From Mytilus galloprovincialis (taxonomy: Eukaryota; Mollusca; Bivalvia; Mytilida; Mytilidae): a stretch of DNA of 64,000 nucleotides. The position numbers and the translations under genes are program-made. Below, piece by piece: positions 32,180 through 44,450 of this stretch. The first letter of the stretch is position 1. Each line of letters begins with the position of its first letter. The stretch spans positions 95,933,743 through 95,997,742 of the forward strand of contig NC_134839.1 of the NCBI RefSeq assembly GCF_965363235.1, read 5' to 3'. A model generated the notes under the pieces. That model saw nothing but the letters and a program-made list of their open reading frames with translations, did not search any database and was not told where the DNA came from.

Positions 32180-34005
32180 CAGTCGAAACGATAATACTAA
32201 TAGTCTACATATAATTATTAACCAATAAAAACTTAACGTCATTCACTACGATAACTGTCAACAACCAATCAAAACGCTCGAGTTAAGCTTTACAACGAAG
32301 GCGTGTATTTTATTATTATTACTGATCTTTATAATAATCAGCTTGACAGTTATGAGATCTTGGTGTTCAATTGTTTTATTTCCGTTTTATTAAAAAAAAA
32401 ACCACTTGTATTCTTTGTTGTTCGGCGGAATGCTGTGAAATCTATGCCTATATTCTGATTTGAATTAATGTATTATATGTCTCTGATAATATTGATTATA
32501 TACCGTATATCTTTAATTCATTTTGCAGTACATAAGTGCCAAGATATAAGAGTCTCATTCTAAAAGAAATTTTGGTCCTGTTCAATTAGTTATAAAAGCA
32601 TAACATCAATGTCAGTTTAATTTCAAAACCTATAAAGGAATGATATTAATGTTTTTGTTTTTCATAAACAAAATGTATTTGAAAAAATACGCATGAACAA
32701 AACGTATACGGGGAAAAAAAAGAATCTCCCAAACTGTTGGGTTTTCAATACAATGTATTTGCATTTATTTATGTCGATGACTAAGGTCATGATTTTGTCA
32801 AACCGAGTTTTATTGCCTTATAATAATCGTTCAATAATTACCCTTGTCCGACAAGTCACATGTACATAACTAGGTGTTGTGGACAGGATAATTATATTTA
32901 TTGCTTTCTGTGTACAACGTAGTTTAGAGGTATATCAAATATAGAAATTCGTGAAATAAGTTCTATAATGAGAAATTTGATTTCCGTTGTGTATTAATTA
33001 TGCAAAGCCGAGGATTTTAATGATAATAATTGGGAATATACCATGGAGTTTCCCAGGGTTGTCCATTGTTAACTCGTATTTATCCATTTGTTTCTTGCGT
33101 TTCAGGCAGCGTTTTACGAAACAAATTTAATTTTGGTTTGGAATAACTGTTAAAAAGAGAGAAAGAAGACTACACGAATGTCTGCAGATCAATGGGTAAT
33201 CATACCACATTCAACCATGAGAAAAACCTACATTATGTGGTTCAACATAAGAGAAAAACCTACAGTATGTGGTTCAACATAAGAGAAAAACCTACAGTAT
33301 GTGGTTCAACATAAGAGACCGTCACATAACAAAATGTTAAATTATGTCAAAAGAGAAAATCAATGATAATCTAATGTATGCTAAAAAAAACTCAACTTGT
33401 GTCACAAAGCAACAAACGAGAACCACGGGCTTTTACAGGAACTTGACTTTGGGAAAAGCACATAAATAATGTGGCATATACGCGCTTAAATCTCCTCCTT
33501 ACCTGGGATAAGTGGAGTAACAACAAAACACAAATAAACCCTACACTAAAAACTATGTAAATCAAGAGCTACGGCTATAGAAAGTAAACACGCTCATTTA
33601 GGTGTTTGTTTAGTCCTCAAAATTTAACATATCATTTGTTCAGCCTATTCCTTGAATATACAGACCCGTATGAGACTCCCAAAATCCGAATTTCATCTCT
33701 TTACTTGAGAACATCCAGCTTGATTCTGTGCGTATTGTCACGGCAATACTAAACTTACTCGTATTATTTAATCATATGCTGAAAATCAACTGGAACAAAC
33801 ATTCTTATAGACGATGTAAGTTTAGTTTAATAAAATATTTTATTGCAATAATTAAGCAATGAGTGGACACAGGTTTGGCCCGAGAACACAAAAAAAAAAA
33901 AAAACAATCCTGCGATTTAAATTATTACACTGCATATTCTGATATTATATAAAGACGGTTCGCGAATGGCTTCAGTTATTGGTAGTCTAAATCTCGGGGG
34001 AAATA
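32180..34005 (+). other. Intergenic sequence with a short tandem repeat
   Basis: AT-rich, no gene recognised. A ~34-bp unit around ATGTGGTTCAACATAAGAGA is repeated about three times at 33222-33322. A poly-A run lies near 33888. Confidence 0.55.
33222..33322 (+). repeat. ~34-bp tandem repeat, about three copies
   Basis: Three near-identical copies of a unit containing AAAACCTACAGTATGTGGTT and CAACATAAGAG. Too few copies to be a CRISPR array, and the units abut without unique spacers. Confidence 0.85.
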
Positions 34006-34452
34006 TAATTATACCCCCGCTTTAAAAAAAAGTAGGGGTATACTCTATTGCCTCTTTTGTTCATCCGTCCATACGTCATTCCATCTGTCAGTCCGTCAAT
34101 AATTCCCATGAATATTTTTCGTCGCATCTTTCTCAGGAACTACATCCTCAAGATTTCAGAAATTTGGTTTCAATGTTTGTATAAGTCAGCAATACCGTGT
34201 GAAACATTTTTAGATTCATCACTTAACAACTTTCTGTTTACTAATTTTTTTTATCATTTTACACATGATGGCCTTGTTCTGGAGTTGAAAATCATTCTCA
34301 GGAACTACAATTCAAGGATTTCCGAAATTTGGTTTCAGGGTGTACATAACAGTCAGCTATACCATGTGATGCGTTTTCTGATTCATTACTCAACAACTTC
34401 CTCTTTACCAAAATATTTGGGCCCCCGGGGGTATCATCAGTGAGCAGTAACT
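34006..34452 (+). repeat. Dispersed repeat with two internal units
   Basis: Opens with TATACCCCCGC...AGTAGGGGTATACT and ends GGGGGTATCATCAGTGAGC. Two copies of a unit containing TCTCAGGAACTACA and GAAATTTGGTTTCA lie at about 34130-34260 and 34295-34400. The ORF at 34048-34443 is just this repeat read through. Confidence 0.65.
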
Positions 34453-36714
34453 CGGAATTTCACTTCATTTCATAATTTTTTAGGTTGTATCTGGGGGTAG
34501 ACAGTCGATAAAATATTTGGGGAAAGATTACATAGGCGGATCCAGGGGGCCCTTTTTGGTTGATTATATAGGGAATTACATGCACGAGGACCTTTTATAA
34601 GCTTTTTTGTAAAAGTGTTAATTTTAGTTATCTCGGTACATTTACATGCATGAGGATGCAACCATATATGAGTTCTTTCATTAACTTTTGAATAACAAAA
34701 CTCCAGATAGTGCGGTGACAGAAGTGTAAAAAGTCGTCTAGATCGCGAGTTTAATCTCCCCAAATAACACACGGCTAAAAATGGTCTTAACTTAAAGACA
34801 AATATGTCTTCTTTAGTTTTTGCCCTGTCGTCAGAATTTCGTACGGTCCGTTTTTTCTAAAAAGTCGATTTAATGACTGGTAGTATATTGGAGAGTTTCA
34901 ACCCCCCTTTTTCAAAATGAAAAAATGTGTATGTTTGCTTACATTTAATTGAAATAGTTTTTCCTGAAGCTATTTGTATATGTCAAAATATTCTATTCAG
35001 TATTTTAGTTTCCTCTAATCTATAAAATTTGCGAAGTTTAGACCATTTAAAATTGAGGTAGTTTTAATTGCAAATTCAGACACAAACTTTAGTTTCTTCT
35101 TCATAGTAGTGATAAAAATTATCCCATAATATTTTAAGCATATAGTATTTCATAAAACTAATAAGAGATAAAAATTTCGGAACCAAAATATGAAAAAAAA
35201 ACATAAGAAATCGATGGAAAAAGAATGGAGTTAAAATCTTCAATTTCAACACGCAACTTAATCACTTGCCTTCCGTCACATTTTGTGTATTAGTCAATAA
35301 TTTTTTCTCAAATGATATATGAAATTACTACCTTTTTCGCTATTATATACACATATTTTCAATTAAAGTGCACTGATATATGCCATATACTGTGTTTGTA
35401 TATGTTTATATTCTATGTTTTTTTTGTTATAAAACATCAAATATACTTTGTCAGAAAAGTCTTATTGTAAAATCAAAATAATTGACGGATAGTTTCAGTA
35501 AATATTCCGTGATATGTCAAGTCCTTTGCAACTTGCTCCATTAAGTCCAAAGAAAAGACAAAAGTCGTTAAATTTTATGCAGTGGATAATATGCCAAAAA
35601 AAAAAAAAAAAAAAACTCGATTAAAATTTTGAGTCAATTTACCAGTCTAGGGAAGTCGATTTTTTTATTCTGCATTGAATAAAAGATTGGATGCGGTGAA
35701 CATCAAGATGTTTCATGCGGTAGCTGTTAATTTGAAGAACTCCGTGCAGGCAGTTTATCATCGTTCATTCTACAAAACTTGCACAAGTAAACATATGTGT
35801 TAACCCTTTTAGAGCGAGGAAGCTTCTAATCTGATATTTATTGACGACATACAATTATCGGACTGTTGTCCCTCAGTTTCGGGTATTTGTACGCGTTCTA
35901 GCATGCAGTCGTTCAACTGGAGCACTTGTATATTTTGTTGCAACAAAACATTTTAGAAAGATCAAAAACTACTCAAGTTTGAATCAGATTAGCGTTTTAA
36001 GAAGGTTTTATCCGTGTCAGATAAAGTTAAAGTTGAGAATAGCTTCCCGTCCATATTTTAAACTTCAAGCACTCTGTCATTTTGGTTGCATTACAAATTA
36101 CTTGCTAAAAAAGAAAAAAAAAATAGAAAATCCCAACCTAATTCTAATTTAAAATATTCTACATGTAAAATGCAGTCTTAACTAATTGATTTCTATAGAA
36201 ATTCAGCTGTCAAACAACTTCAACAAGTTCAAGGCAAATATAACATAATATTTAGTAGCAAAATAACTATTTGAGATGCCATATCAGCTGCTAGTCAATT
36301 GAAAACTGACCTCAAAATCTCAATGTCAACTGTAATAGACACACATAACGGACAGATAGTTCATTTCGCTGCAAGTTTACTTAGAAAAGATATCGAAACT
36401 CTACAGAAGAATACCTAACTTCGGATGAATTGTCTCTTCCTTCTACAATTCAGTCAATGCCTTCGTATTTATTGCAATTCATTTTATGGTTACTGCATAC
36501 AGCCAAGACTATTCTCAGGAAATGGCACATGAGAAATTGTACATGTGCAGACATGTGGTCATGAGTGACATGTGTAGAAATATTGAAACATGTTTTGTGA
36601 CGGTTGATGAAAATGAAGATGATGGAGATAACGGTTGATTTGGTATAAAGCTTGTTGCACTGGTACACACGGTCCCTGCCCTGAGGTTAGGGGAGTGTTG
36701 CTGTGCCTTTACAA
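34453..36714 (+). other. Intergenic sequence
   Basis: AT-rich. At 34534-34585 a degraded end of the 160-bp MITE family is visible (GGCGGATCCAG...ATATAGGGAATTA). A poly-A run lies near 35596. The 35841-36152 ORF has no recognised domain and uses no obvious exon signals. Confidence 0.5.
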
Positions 36715-37005
36715 AAGTTAAACCCCGCCACAATCTGTATGTGTCTGTTTCAAGTCACGAGACGGTAATGCAGTGTTTGTCGTTTGTTTCTATATTCTAT
36801 ATTTGTTTCTTTCTTATTTATTTTGTACATTAATCAGGCCGTTAGATTTTTTGTTTGTTTTACATTTCGGGAATTGAAGACTATGCAGTATGAATTTTTA
36901 CTCATTGTTGAAGCCCGTACGGGACCTATAATTTTTTTATGTCTCATTTGGAGAGTTGTTTCATTTGCAATCATATCACATTTTCTTTTTTTATATGGAG
37001 TACTT
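36715..37005 (+). repeat. Dispersed repeat ('TCTCATTTGGAGAGTTGTTTC' family)
   Basis: Order of blocks: GTTAAACCCCGCCACA, GTCTGTTTCAAGTCACGAGA, CAGTGTTTGTCGTTTGTTTC, AGGCCGTTAGATTTTTT, GCTCATTGTTGAAG-like, then TTTCATTTGCAATCATATCA. I recognise this series as one of the most abundant mussel repeats. Partial copies lie at 38482-38585 and 60495-60660. The ORFs at 36784-37071 and 36515-36733 belong to it. Confidence 0.65.
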
Positions 37006-38204
37006 TTGAAGTTTGTGGTATGTTGCAAGGGTAAAAAAAGGGGGAATATATGTACAAAACCTATAATGTAATAGACATTAACCAGAGTTAAATACACAAC
37101 AATAGATAATACTATGGAAGCAGTAATAATTGTGGAAAAAAAAACAAAAGCAACGAGTAGTCTATAAAAAAAACCCTGAAGTATCCGCAAATTCAATTGA
37201 GGTCATATTTGACTGTAGTGTTCTATGGCTTTGGTTTGATACCTCACCGACTATAATAGTTTAAAAAATAATTTCAAAGTATTGTCCTGCATGACACTTG
37301 CTTTTTACCAGAAATTGAAACTTTTCATAAGGTTAAGGTGCTCTAAACATTTTATAGGTTGAAAACTTGATTTTTGAAGTTTTGTTTATAAAACGTCGTT
37401 TTAGGAATTTTTTTGATAAAAAAATCTCAATGATTAAGGTTTATGTATAATAACAAACATTACTAAAGCCAAAACAGTATCAATTGTATTTAGGTAGAGT
37501 TTAGAAATAGAAAAAAATGTCAAAATTGAAACCCTTCAAAATTTTCACAGATTTTTACATATGACCTTTGACCTCAATTTAAAAAAAATGTGACCATATC
37601 AAGTCTTGACGACAGGCATATTATTATAGTACACGATTTCCTCTTTCCAATGATATATTATGTAGGTGTGTGTTCGGTGGGGAGATTAAATTCAAAAAAA
37701 TCTGCCTTCAGTCACCGCACTAAGAGTATTTAAAGAGACGTTTATATTTTGAATAGGGTTCCCTAAAACAACAAAACTATGGAACATACTTGAATAAACA
37801 TAAAAAAAATGGGAATCCAAACCATTATTCAAAAACAAATTCGCACTTAAAGTAGTCCTTAAATGTTCCTATGTACTACTGATAAGGTTATCGTCTTGGA
37901 CAATTTCGTTAAACTTTAGCTTAAGAATTGACTTGAGTTCATTGAATTCTCACCTATCTTTCCTTTTTAGTCAAAGAGAGGCAAACGATACAAAAGAGAC
38001 ATTTAAAGTCATAAGTCAACAATAAACTTGACAATGGTATAGTTTAAAAAAAAAGACAAACAAACAAAATGAAATACACAAAACATAACAAAGAAAATAA
38101 AGACTGAGCAGCAGGTACTCGGGAATGGTTAGCATATCCTGTTCCACCCGTCGTGTTAAATCCCTTAGTTATGTATACATGTATAAAATAAGTTCGTCCA
38201 AACA
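37006..38204 (+). other. Intergenic sequence
   Basis: AT-rich and without genes. 37340-37740 ends in GTCACCGCACTAAGAG, related in inverted form to TAGTGCGGTGACAGAAG at about 34708, so it is probably another interspersed repeat. Confidence 0.45.
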
Positions 38205-38461
38205 ACTTACTTGACAAGTGACAAGTCTACAACAGATCTATGCATTAACTTGAATTACCAATGAAGGTGATACACGATTGAAAACACATATCATATTCAT
38301 AATTACTCTATGTATACCAGCACAACAATGTAAAATTTGCTAATTTGCGGAAGCAATTTTTTGTTCTTCTCTCACTGGGAATCAAACTCGTGCTATATTG
38401 GGATTTCGAGACAACACCGCCTGCGCTGTGTCTAGTGCTTTAGACCACTTGACCACGTGGA
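38205..38461 (-). mobile_element. tRNA-derived SINE
   Basis: On the minus strand a tRNA-like head carries an A-box region (GTGGTCAAGTGGTCTAAAGC, 38436-38455) and a B box (CGAGTTTGATTCCC, 38377-38390), the two pol III promoter elements. A tRNA-unrelated body follows to about 38205, and part of that body (TGACAAATCTACGACAAATC) recurs at 38776-38810. The head does not keep tRNA stem pairing or length, so it is a SINE and not a tRNA gene. The parent tRNA looks leucine/serine-like from the long variable region, which is uncertain. Confidence 0.78.
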
Positions 38462-38481
38462 CTGAACTATGCGATATCATG

Positions 38482-38585
38482 GGCTTTGCTCATTGTTGAA
38501 GGACCTATAGCTGATTTCTATGTCGTTTGGTCTCTTGTGGAGAATTGTCTCATTGACAATTGGTGCCACATCTCCTTTTTTATAA
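38482..38585 (+). repeat. 3' fragment of the 'TCTCATTGACAATTGG' repeat
   Basis: Contains GGGCTTTGCTCATTGTTGAA and GTCTCATTGACAATTGGTGC then CCACATCTCC, the 3' part of the family at 36715-37005. Confidence 0.65.
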
Positions 38586-38767
38586 TAATTCAGCTTGCAG
38601 TGGCCTAGTGTTAACTTTCCTCGTCAGTACGATCTAGAGTTGTAACACAGTACATGATATATTAGGCATGGAGATGGAATTGATAGCACATTAGCTAAAA
38701 TAAATATATATATATATCGTAAACGGTATCGGAAGATACAGCCACAGATATAATTATTTTGTACGTC

Positions 38768-38815
38768 TAACCAAGTGACAAATCTACGACAAATCCATCT
38801 ATTGAATCACTATAT
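38768..38815 (-). mobile_element. SINE body fragment
   Basis: AACCAAGTGACAAATCTACG and ATCTATTGAATCAC resemble 38213-38262 in the SINE body. It has no pol III boxes, so it is a truncated copy. Confidence 0.5.
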
Positions 38816-38933
38816 ATATATATATTTATATAGATATGTTTTTCAATTTCAAAAGAAAACAAACCACAACACAAAGTCTCAATTTAAAACACAATGTAAT
38901 CTGTTAAATCGCGTCCCCTTATATACACAATTA

Positions 38934-39090
38934 CAGGCGGTACCTCGACCTCGACGGTTCCAAAGATAGGGTACCGGGCGGTACCTCAACGGTTCTAAAG
39001 ATGGGCTACCGGGCGGTACCCTGGCAGTTTCAAAGATGGGGTACTGGACAGTACTCCGACGGTTCCAAAGATGGGGTACCGGCCGGTGTA
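38934..39090 (+). repeat. ~38-bp GC-rich tandem repeat (about four copies)
   Basis: The unit is close to GGGCGGTACCTCGACGGTTC + CAAAGATGGGGTACC, repeated about four times with substitutions. Many copies hold GGTACC. The repeat is much more GC-rich than its surroundings. Confidence 0.85.
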
Positions 39091-39935
39091 TTTAAATAAT
39101 ATAGATATCGTTCAAATAAATTAAAAAAAACCGGTCGTTGCCCTAAAGAAATGTAATTTAACCCTAATTTGTATTAAAAAGAAAGACATCTTTCATATTA
39201 ATAAATTATACTGTCAAGCTAAAATCGCTACAGTATAATATTGTTTTGTTAAATGATTCATCTGTCATTTATTTATTTTGGTATTTATGGGTCCTTGATT
39301 AAAAATTTACCAAAAAAATCTATTCTTATTTTACAAATAGAATCGAAGACTAAAAGTCTTCTATAATAATCACAATAATAAAAAATCAATTTCACACAGT
39401 TCACGTCTAATAAAGTGTTACATTAGTTGTAGTTTTTTGTTTTTTTTGTTAATTGTATGTTTGTTAAATTTTATTGTGTTTTTTCCCTTCTTTTTGTGCA
39501 TGTGTGTGTGTTTGTTGATATAACAATACACCCGGGAATATACTATTTACTAGTAATCCGAAATGATATGGGTTAAAATCGTAGATGTAAAACAAAACAT
39601 ATTGCATCCTTGGTGACCGTCGTTCCAGACAGCGTGCCGAGCCTCGGGACTTCCTCGATGTACTTATTAATATATTACTAACTGTACATGACAACTAATC
39701 ATTTAAGGTCGGTTATTTATGTCTATTCTCTTAGATGTATTATGTTTTATCACTTCTTTAACAGTTGAAAACATTCTTTGATCTTTTGGGGTATGTTAGC
39801 CCTATGTGCATGCAATCCAATTGATTTAAGGGAATTTTACAGCGAAAGAGATAGTTTGGTCATTGTGTTTTTAATTAATTTCTAAGTCCAGATAAAAACT
39901 TTAAAAGACACAACTAATGATAATAGTAATGATGA
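39091..39935 (+). other. AT-rich intergenic sequence
   Basis: No gene or repeat recognised. It contains poly-T and (GT)n-like tracts near 39436-39515. Confidence 0.5.
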
Positions 39936-41785
39936 TATAAGATATAAGATATAAGATTTTATTGATATAAAAATCCAAAATCTGGATTGTCATCAACACA
40001 TACACAAAGAACAAACAAACAGTAATCATTACAATCAATTATATGTACATAAAATGGTAATATATATTTTCTTTCTTATCTATCTATTTGACTGAGGAGG
40101 TACAGTTTTACATCATAGTTATACAATTTATATACTAAATAACGTAAAATAGCTTAAGTTAGTGAACGTCTGAACTTGTACATCTCACTAATACCTTTTA
40201 TGCAACATTTACTGACATCATAATCGTTACTTCGAAAAATGAGGTGAAATTTTTCTATGTCTGAAAGATTATTGAAAGATGGTAAAATATCTGAAATATT
40301 CTGAAAAAATTTAATTCTCAACTCATTGAGTTTGGTACATTTTATGGTGAAGTGTAATTCATCCTCAACTTCAAATTTACATAGAGGGCATATTCTGTTT
40401 TCTAAATCAATCTTTCTGTGTCTGCCCTTTTCAATCATAAGGATACTATTACTTATTCTAATTCTCACAAAGTTTGAAATATCAGCTCTGTCTATATCTA
40501 ATTTTAAAAAGTCTTCCATCTCAAATTTCTTTTTCAAATCTTTGTAAGTTCTTAATTTATTTCCTCTTTTATCAATAATATTTTTTGAAATAGAATGGTC
40601 CCAAAATTTTATGAAATCATTTTTCAATTTTTTATATATAGAAACAGTCAAACGATTTTTACTAAATGAATTTTGATTTTCCCAGACATGGTCAAATCCA
40701 ACTTTTTCAAATAACAATTTCATTTTAATTCTATACCAGTCTGACTTATTATTAAGGTTTGATGAATAAATTTTATTTATTAAGCTATCCGGATTTGAAT
40801 TGACTATATGATGCCAGTAACCTACACAAAGTTTAGTAGCATCAACAGAGCATGGGATCATACCCAATTCTCCCAAAACTGCTAAATTTGAAGCAGTTTT
40901 GTTAACTCCTAAGACATATTTAGCAAATTTAATTTGTACTTTAACAGGTTGATATAAAAAATATCTAGACTCCATGGAAACATTATTTTTCAACAAAGTA
41001 TCTAAACATAAAACTTCACTACAATAAAGAAGTATAGGTTTAACACATGAATCAAATAATTTAAGATTTGGTAATATATTTAATTTGTCTGAATGCAAAG
41101 TTTTATAAATGCAAAATGATGCTTTCCTTGCTTTTTTACATGAGTATTCATTTGCCTTGGTAAAGCTACCTGAAGGTTTAAATAATACTCCAAGATATTT
41201 GTATTCTGGTGTAATTTCTAATACATAATCTTTGTACTTAAAATTGTGTTTTTTAATTACTCTCCCAGATTTATTGAAAATAATAAACTTTGATTTGTCT
41301 ATATTTACTGATAAATCCCATGTATCACAATAATTTGATAACTTACTTAAACAATTTTGCAAACCATTTGCAGATTCTGATATCAAAACAATATCATCTG
41401 CATACATAAGACAAGATAAATTTACATTATTTATTACAGTAGGGTCACATGTGTTGTCAAATATATTAACCATGTCATTTACATATAAGGAAAAAAGAGT
41501 TGGACTTAAAATACAGCCTTGTTTTACTCCCACTTTTGATGAAAATGACGTTGTTTCGCCTTCTGTAAACTTAATTGAGTATTTAACTTCAACATACATA
41601 TTTTTCAAAATATTGAAAAAACAGCCTGATAAATTATAACAGGACAATTTATACAATAATGCTTCTCTATTAACTGTATCAAAAGCCTTTTTAAAATCAA
41701 TAAAACAGACATACAATGATTTAGATAGCTTGAAGGCCTTATCATGATGATAAATGAAAAAAGAACATTGAAGCTTTTTTAGAAT
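39936..41785 (-). mobile_element. LINE copy A, 5'-truncated, RT frame intact
   Basis: A non-LTR retrotransposon reading leftward. It starts inside the RT domain, has a ~200-bp 3' UTR and ends in three tandem copies of TATCTTA (about 39941-39964), a short-repeat tail used in place of poly-A. Its 5' break abuts the tail of LINE copy B, so the two lie head-to-tail in the same orientation. The endonuclease and N-terminal RT are missing. Confidence 0.88.
40154..41716 (-). CDS. LINE reverse transcriptase, C-terminal 520 residues
   Basis: Reverse transcriptase of a non-LTR element. Visible motifs: CFIDFKKAFDTVNREALL, GVKQGCILSPTLFSLYVNDM, the catalytic LMYADDIVLIS, and YKYLGVLF. A C-terminal cysteine/histidine knuckle follows (CPLCKFEVEDELHFTIKC). 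The frame remains coding for about 20 codons upstream of the first methionine, to about 41785, so that methionine is not a true start: the copy is 5'-truncated. The frame is otherwise unbroken, which suggests a fairly recent insertion. The clade (CR1/Jockey/I side of the tree) is not resolved by eye. Confidence 0.85.
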   Translation of the reverse strand: MYVCFIDFKKAFDTVNREALLYKLSCYNLSGCFFNILKNMYVEVKYSIKFTEGETTSFSSKVGVKQGCILSPTLFSLYVNDMVNIFDNTCDPTVINNVNLSCLMYADDIVLISESANGLQNCLSKLSNYCDTWDLSVNIDKSKFIIFNKSGRVIKKHNFKYKDYVLEITPEYKYLGVLFKPSGSFTKANEYSCKKARKASFCIYKTLHSDKLNILPNLKLFDSCVKPILLYCSEVLCLDTLLKNNVSMESRYFLYQPVKVQIKFAKYVLGVNKTASNLAVLGELGMIPCSVDATKLCVGYWHHIVNSNPDSLINKIYSSNLNNKSDWYRIKMKLLFEKVGFDHVWENQNSFSKNRLTVSIYKKLKNDFIKFWDHSISKNIIDKRGNKLRTYKDLKKKFEMEDFLKLDIDRADISNFVRIRISNSILMIEKGRHRKIDLENRICPLCKFEVEDELHFTIKCTKLNELRIKFFQNISDILPSFNNLSDIEKFHLIFRSNDYDVSKCCIKGISEMYKFRRSLT

Positions 41786-42019
41786 AGAATATTTTTAGAA
41801 TAGAATATTTTTATTTCCCAAATTACAGGGCCCATAAAGGGCATAAAATCAGATACAATTGATTTACATAATTGGTAACAACAACAATAGAGGCATATAC
41901 ATATATATTTGGAATATAAGCATTGGTCAGAATCAAGCTAAAAACCACATACATTGTATATATTGTGAATAAAAGAATAATAAAATTACATTATACATGT
42001 ATATGTATTTATTCTCAAA

Positions 42020-43992
42020 TTATTTACTTGACTTAGTGTCAGTGTTCATACCTGATCTCCTTAATTCAAAACAGTCACAAATATAACAGCCCAGTTTTTC
42101 CATAAGAGTAACATTTTCTTGGGTCAAGAGCCATAAAAATTTAGAAGATTGATTTAAATTTATAAAATTACAACAATTGTTAGAAATGTCTTCAAAAAAA
42201 TCGTCCCTTTGAATATCATAAAGAGGGCATTCTAATAAGAAATGAAGCTCATCTTCAACTTTACCAAGTGAGCAATTAGAACAAAGACGCTGAGATCTTT
42301 CTATATGCTTTTTTGAATATCTGTCTGTCTCAATTTTTAAAGAGTGAGCACTTATTCTTAATTTACAAATTGACTGTCTTTTTTTGAAGTCCTGCAATTC
42401 TAAATATTTTTCTTTTTTAAACAATTTTTTATAGAAAAATAAGTACCAAGCTTCCCTTTTTGGGAGTTAATTGTTTGATACTTAAGTTTATTCCGAAATG
42501 TGAAATAACTTTTACATAGTTTATTTTTAACATACTGACATTTAGAACCAATTGATTGGTCAAAATTTGGTAATTCAATCTCTCTCTGAATATAATCTAT
42601 ACTAGAATACCATGTATTTACATTAGAGCTATGTAACTGTTTACAACATATAAATGCATCAAATAGTAATCCTTCTTTCAACTGTTCCAGTCTATGACAA
42701 TATTTTAACATTGATAAAATTATAGTAAAATACATAGGAAATCTACCAAGCTCTGACATTACAGCAATATTACTTGACTTTCTGTTTACACCAAGAATAT
42801 ATTTCATAAATTTGGTATGAGCTTTTTCAGAAGAATCCTGACCAAAGACTTTTTCTAATATATAATCATTATCTTTTTTACAAGCAGCTGAATCCGTTCT
42901 AAACATTCCCCATATTTCACTGCCATATAATAGTATGGGTTTAATTGTATGATCATAAAGATGTAAAAAAGTGGCAATACTAGGGTTAGATGATGACAAG
43001 CATCTCTGTAGCTTAAAACAAGCTTTTAAAGATTTGTTGTATAATTCTTCTTTACACTGCTTAAATATACCACTAGGAGTAAATGTGATTCCAAGATATC
43101 TATATAATTTTGCACTTTCAATCTCTTTACCTCCAAAATGTAAACAGCATTTTAAAAATTTTCCTGGCTTGTTAAAAATTATACTTTTTGTCTTTTTTAA
43201 ATTTACATCAAAACACCATTCTAAACAATATTCATGTAACATATTAATTCTCTTTTGCAAGCCTTCCTGTGTTTCTGAAAAAATTACTACATCATCAGCA
43301 TACATAAGACAATCTACTCTACGGTTATTAATATTTACTGGATCAGGACAAGATAAAAACTTGTCAGGTAGATCATTGATAAATATTTTAAAAATATTTG
43401 GGCTTAAAACATCACCTTGTCTAACCCCTATAAATGATTTAAAACATGGAGTCATTTCATTATCAATTTTAACACAGAGGTCACTTTTATTATACATATC
43501 TTTAATGATAGAATAAAACTTTCCAGTAATATTGTTTGTTAAAAGCTTATATCTGATACCCTCATGGATCACTTTATCAAAAGCCTGTTTAAAATCTACA
43601 AAACAGGCAAATAGTTTACCCCCCTTTTTACTTATATATTTATCGATAATGGTTTTTAAAACAAAAACATGATCAGATGGTCTACATTTTTTTGAAAATC
43701 CAATTTAACATGGATTAATCACTGATTCTTTTACCAAAAATTTATCTAGTCTGTTATTCAAAACAGAGTTAAACAATTTACCAACACAAGAGTTAATGGC
43801 AATGCCACGATAATTATCTGGTTTACTTGGATCACCAGACTTAAAAATAGCAGATAAATAGACTGATGACCATTGCATTGGATAAATACCAGATGAAAAA
43901 ACATGATTAAACAGTTTCTGAATTAAAGGGTTTAGAACTAAACTTCCTGCCTTCAGCATCTCGTTAGGTATACCATCCAGACCTGAGATCAA
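42020..43992 (-). pseudogene. LINE copy B reverse transcriptase (interrupted)
   Basis: Pieces at 43705-43992 (SGLDGIPNEMLKAGS; PDNYRGIAI), 42400-43572 (GVRQGDVLSPNIFKIFINDL; CLMYADDVVIFSE; YRYLGITFTPSG) and 42020-42424 (CSNCSLGKVEDELHFLLEC) are successive parts of one RT, disrupted by a stop and a frameshift. Upstream, 43989-44450 is the linker between the missing endonuclease and the RT, in another frame. Confidence 0.85.
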
Positions 43993-44450
43993 ATGGTTGC
44001 TGCCTTAAATGTGCGCATTTTATATTTACGCAATTTATTATACTCTCTGTAGCATTTATAATATGAACCTCTGACAATAGGATCATACGGAAATTTTGAC
44101 AATAATTCTCCTTTAGATACTAGAATTTTCCTCTTTACACCTAAATCAGAATCAAACCATTTACAATTAGGTTTTCTTTTTTTAGATGATTTATGGCGAA
44201 AAATATTTGCCTTTGTAGCAGCAACATTTACTATGTTTAAAAAATCAGGAACTGCTCTCTCTGAATCTTCATTGGCATATTCATGATTCATGAAATTATT
44301 TAAAAGAGATTTGCAAACAGGGTGGCAAAGTGCATCTTGAAATTGACTTGTTGATGATTTTGTCCACTTATAACCACCTGGAAATGCATTCATTTTAAAT
44401 TTATTAATAGATAAATGTGAAGAATAAGTTGCTAAAATTCCAAAAGACAA
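43989..44450 (-). pseudogene. LINE copy B endonuclease-RT linker fragment
   Basis: A 153-residue lysine- and tyrosine-rich segment (KWFDSDLGVKRKILVSKGEL; YYKCYREYNKLRKYK) typical of the region between endonuclease and RT in these LINEs. It is out of frame with the RT downstream. No endonuclease catalytic motif is present. Confidence 0.7.

Noticed and set aside
38377-38461. Functional tRNA gene
   Set aside because: A and B boxes are present, but the arms do not keep tRNA stem pairing and the sequence continues into a repeated body, so it is a SINE head.
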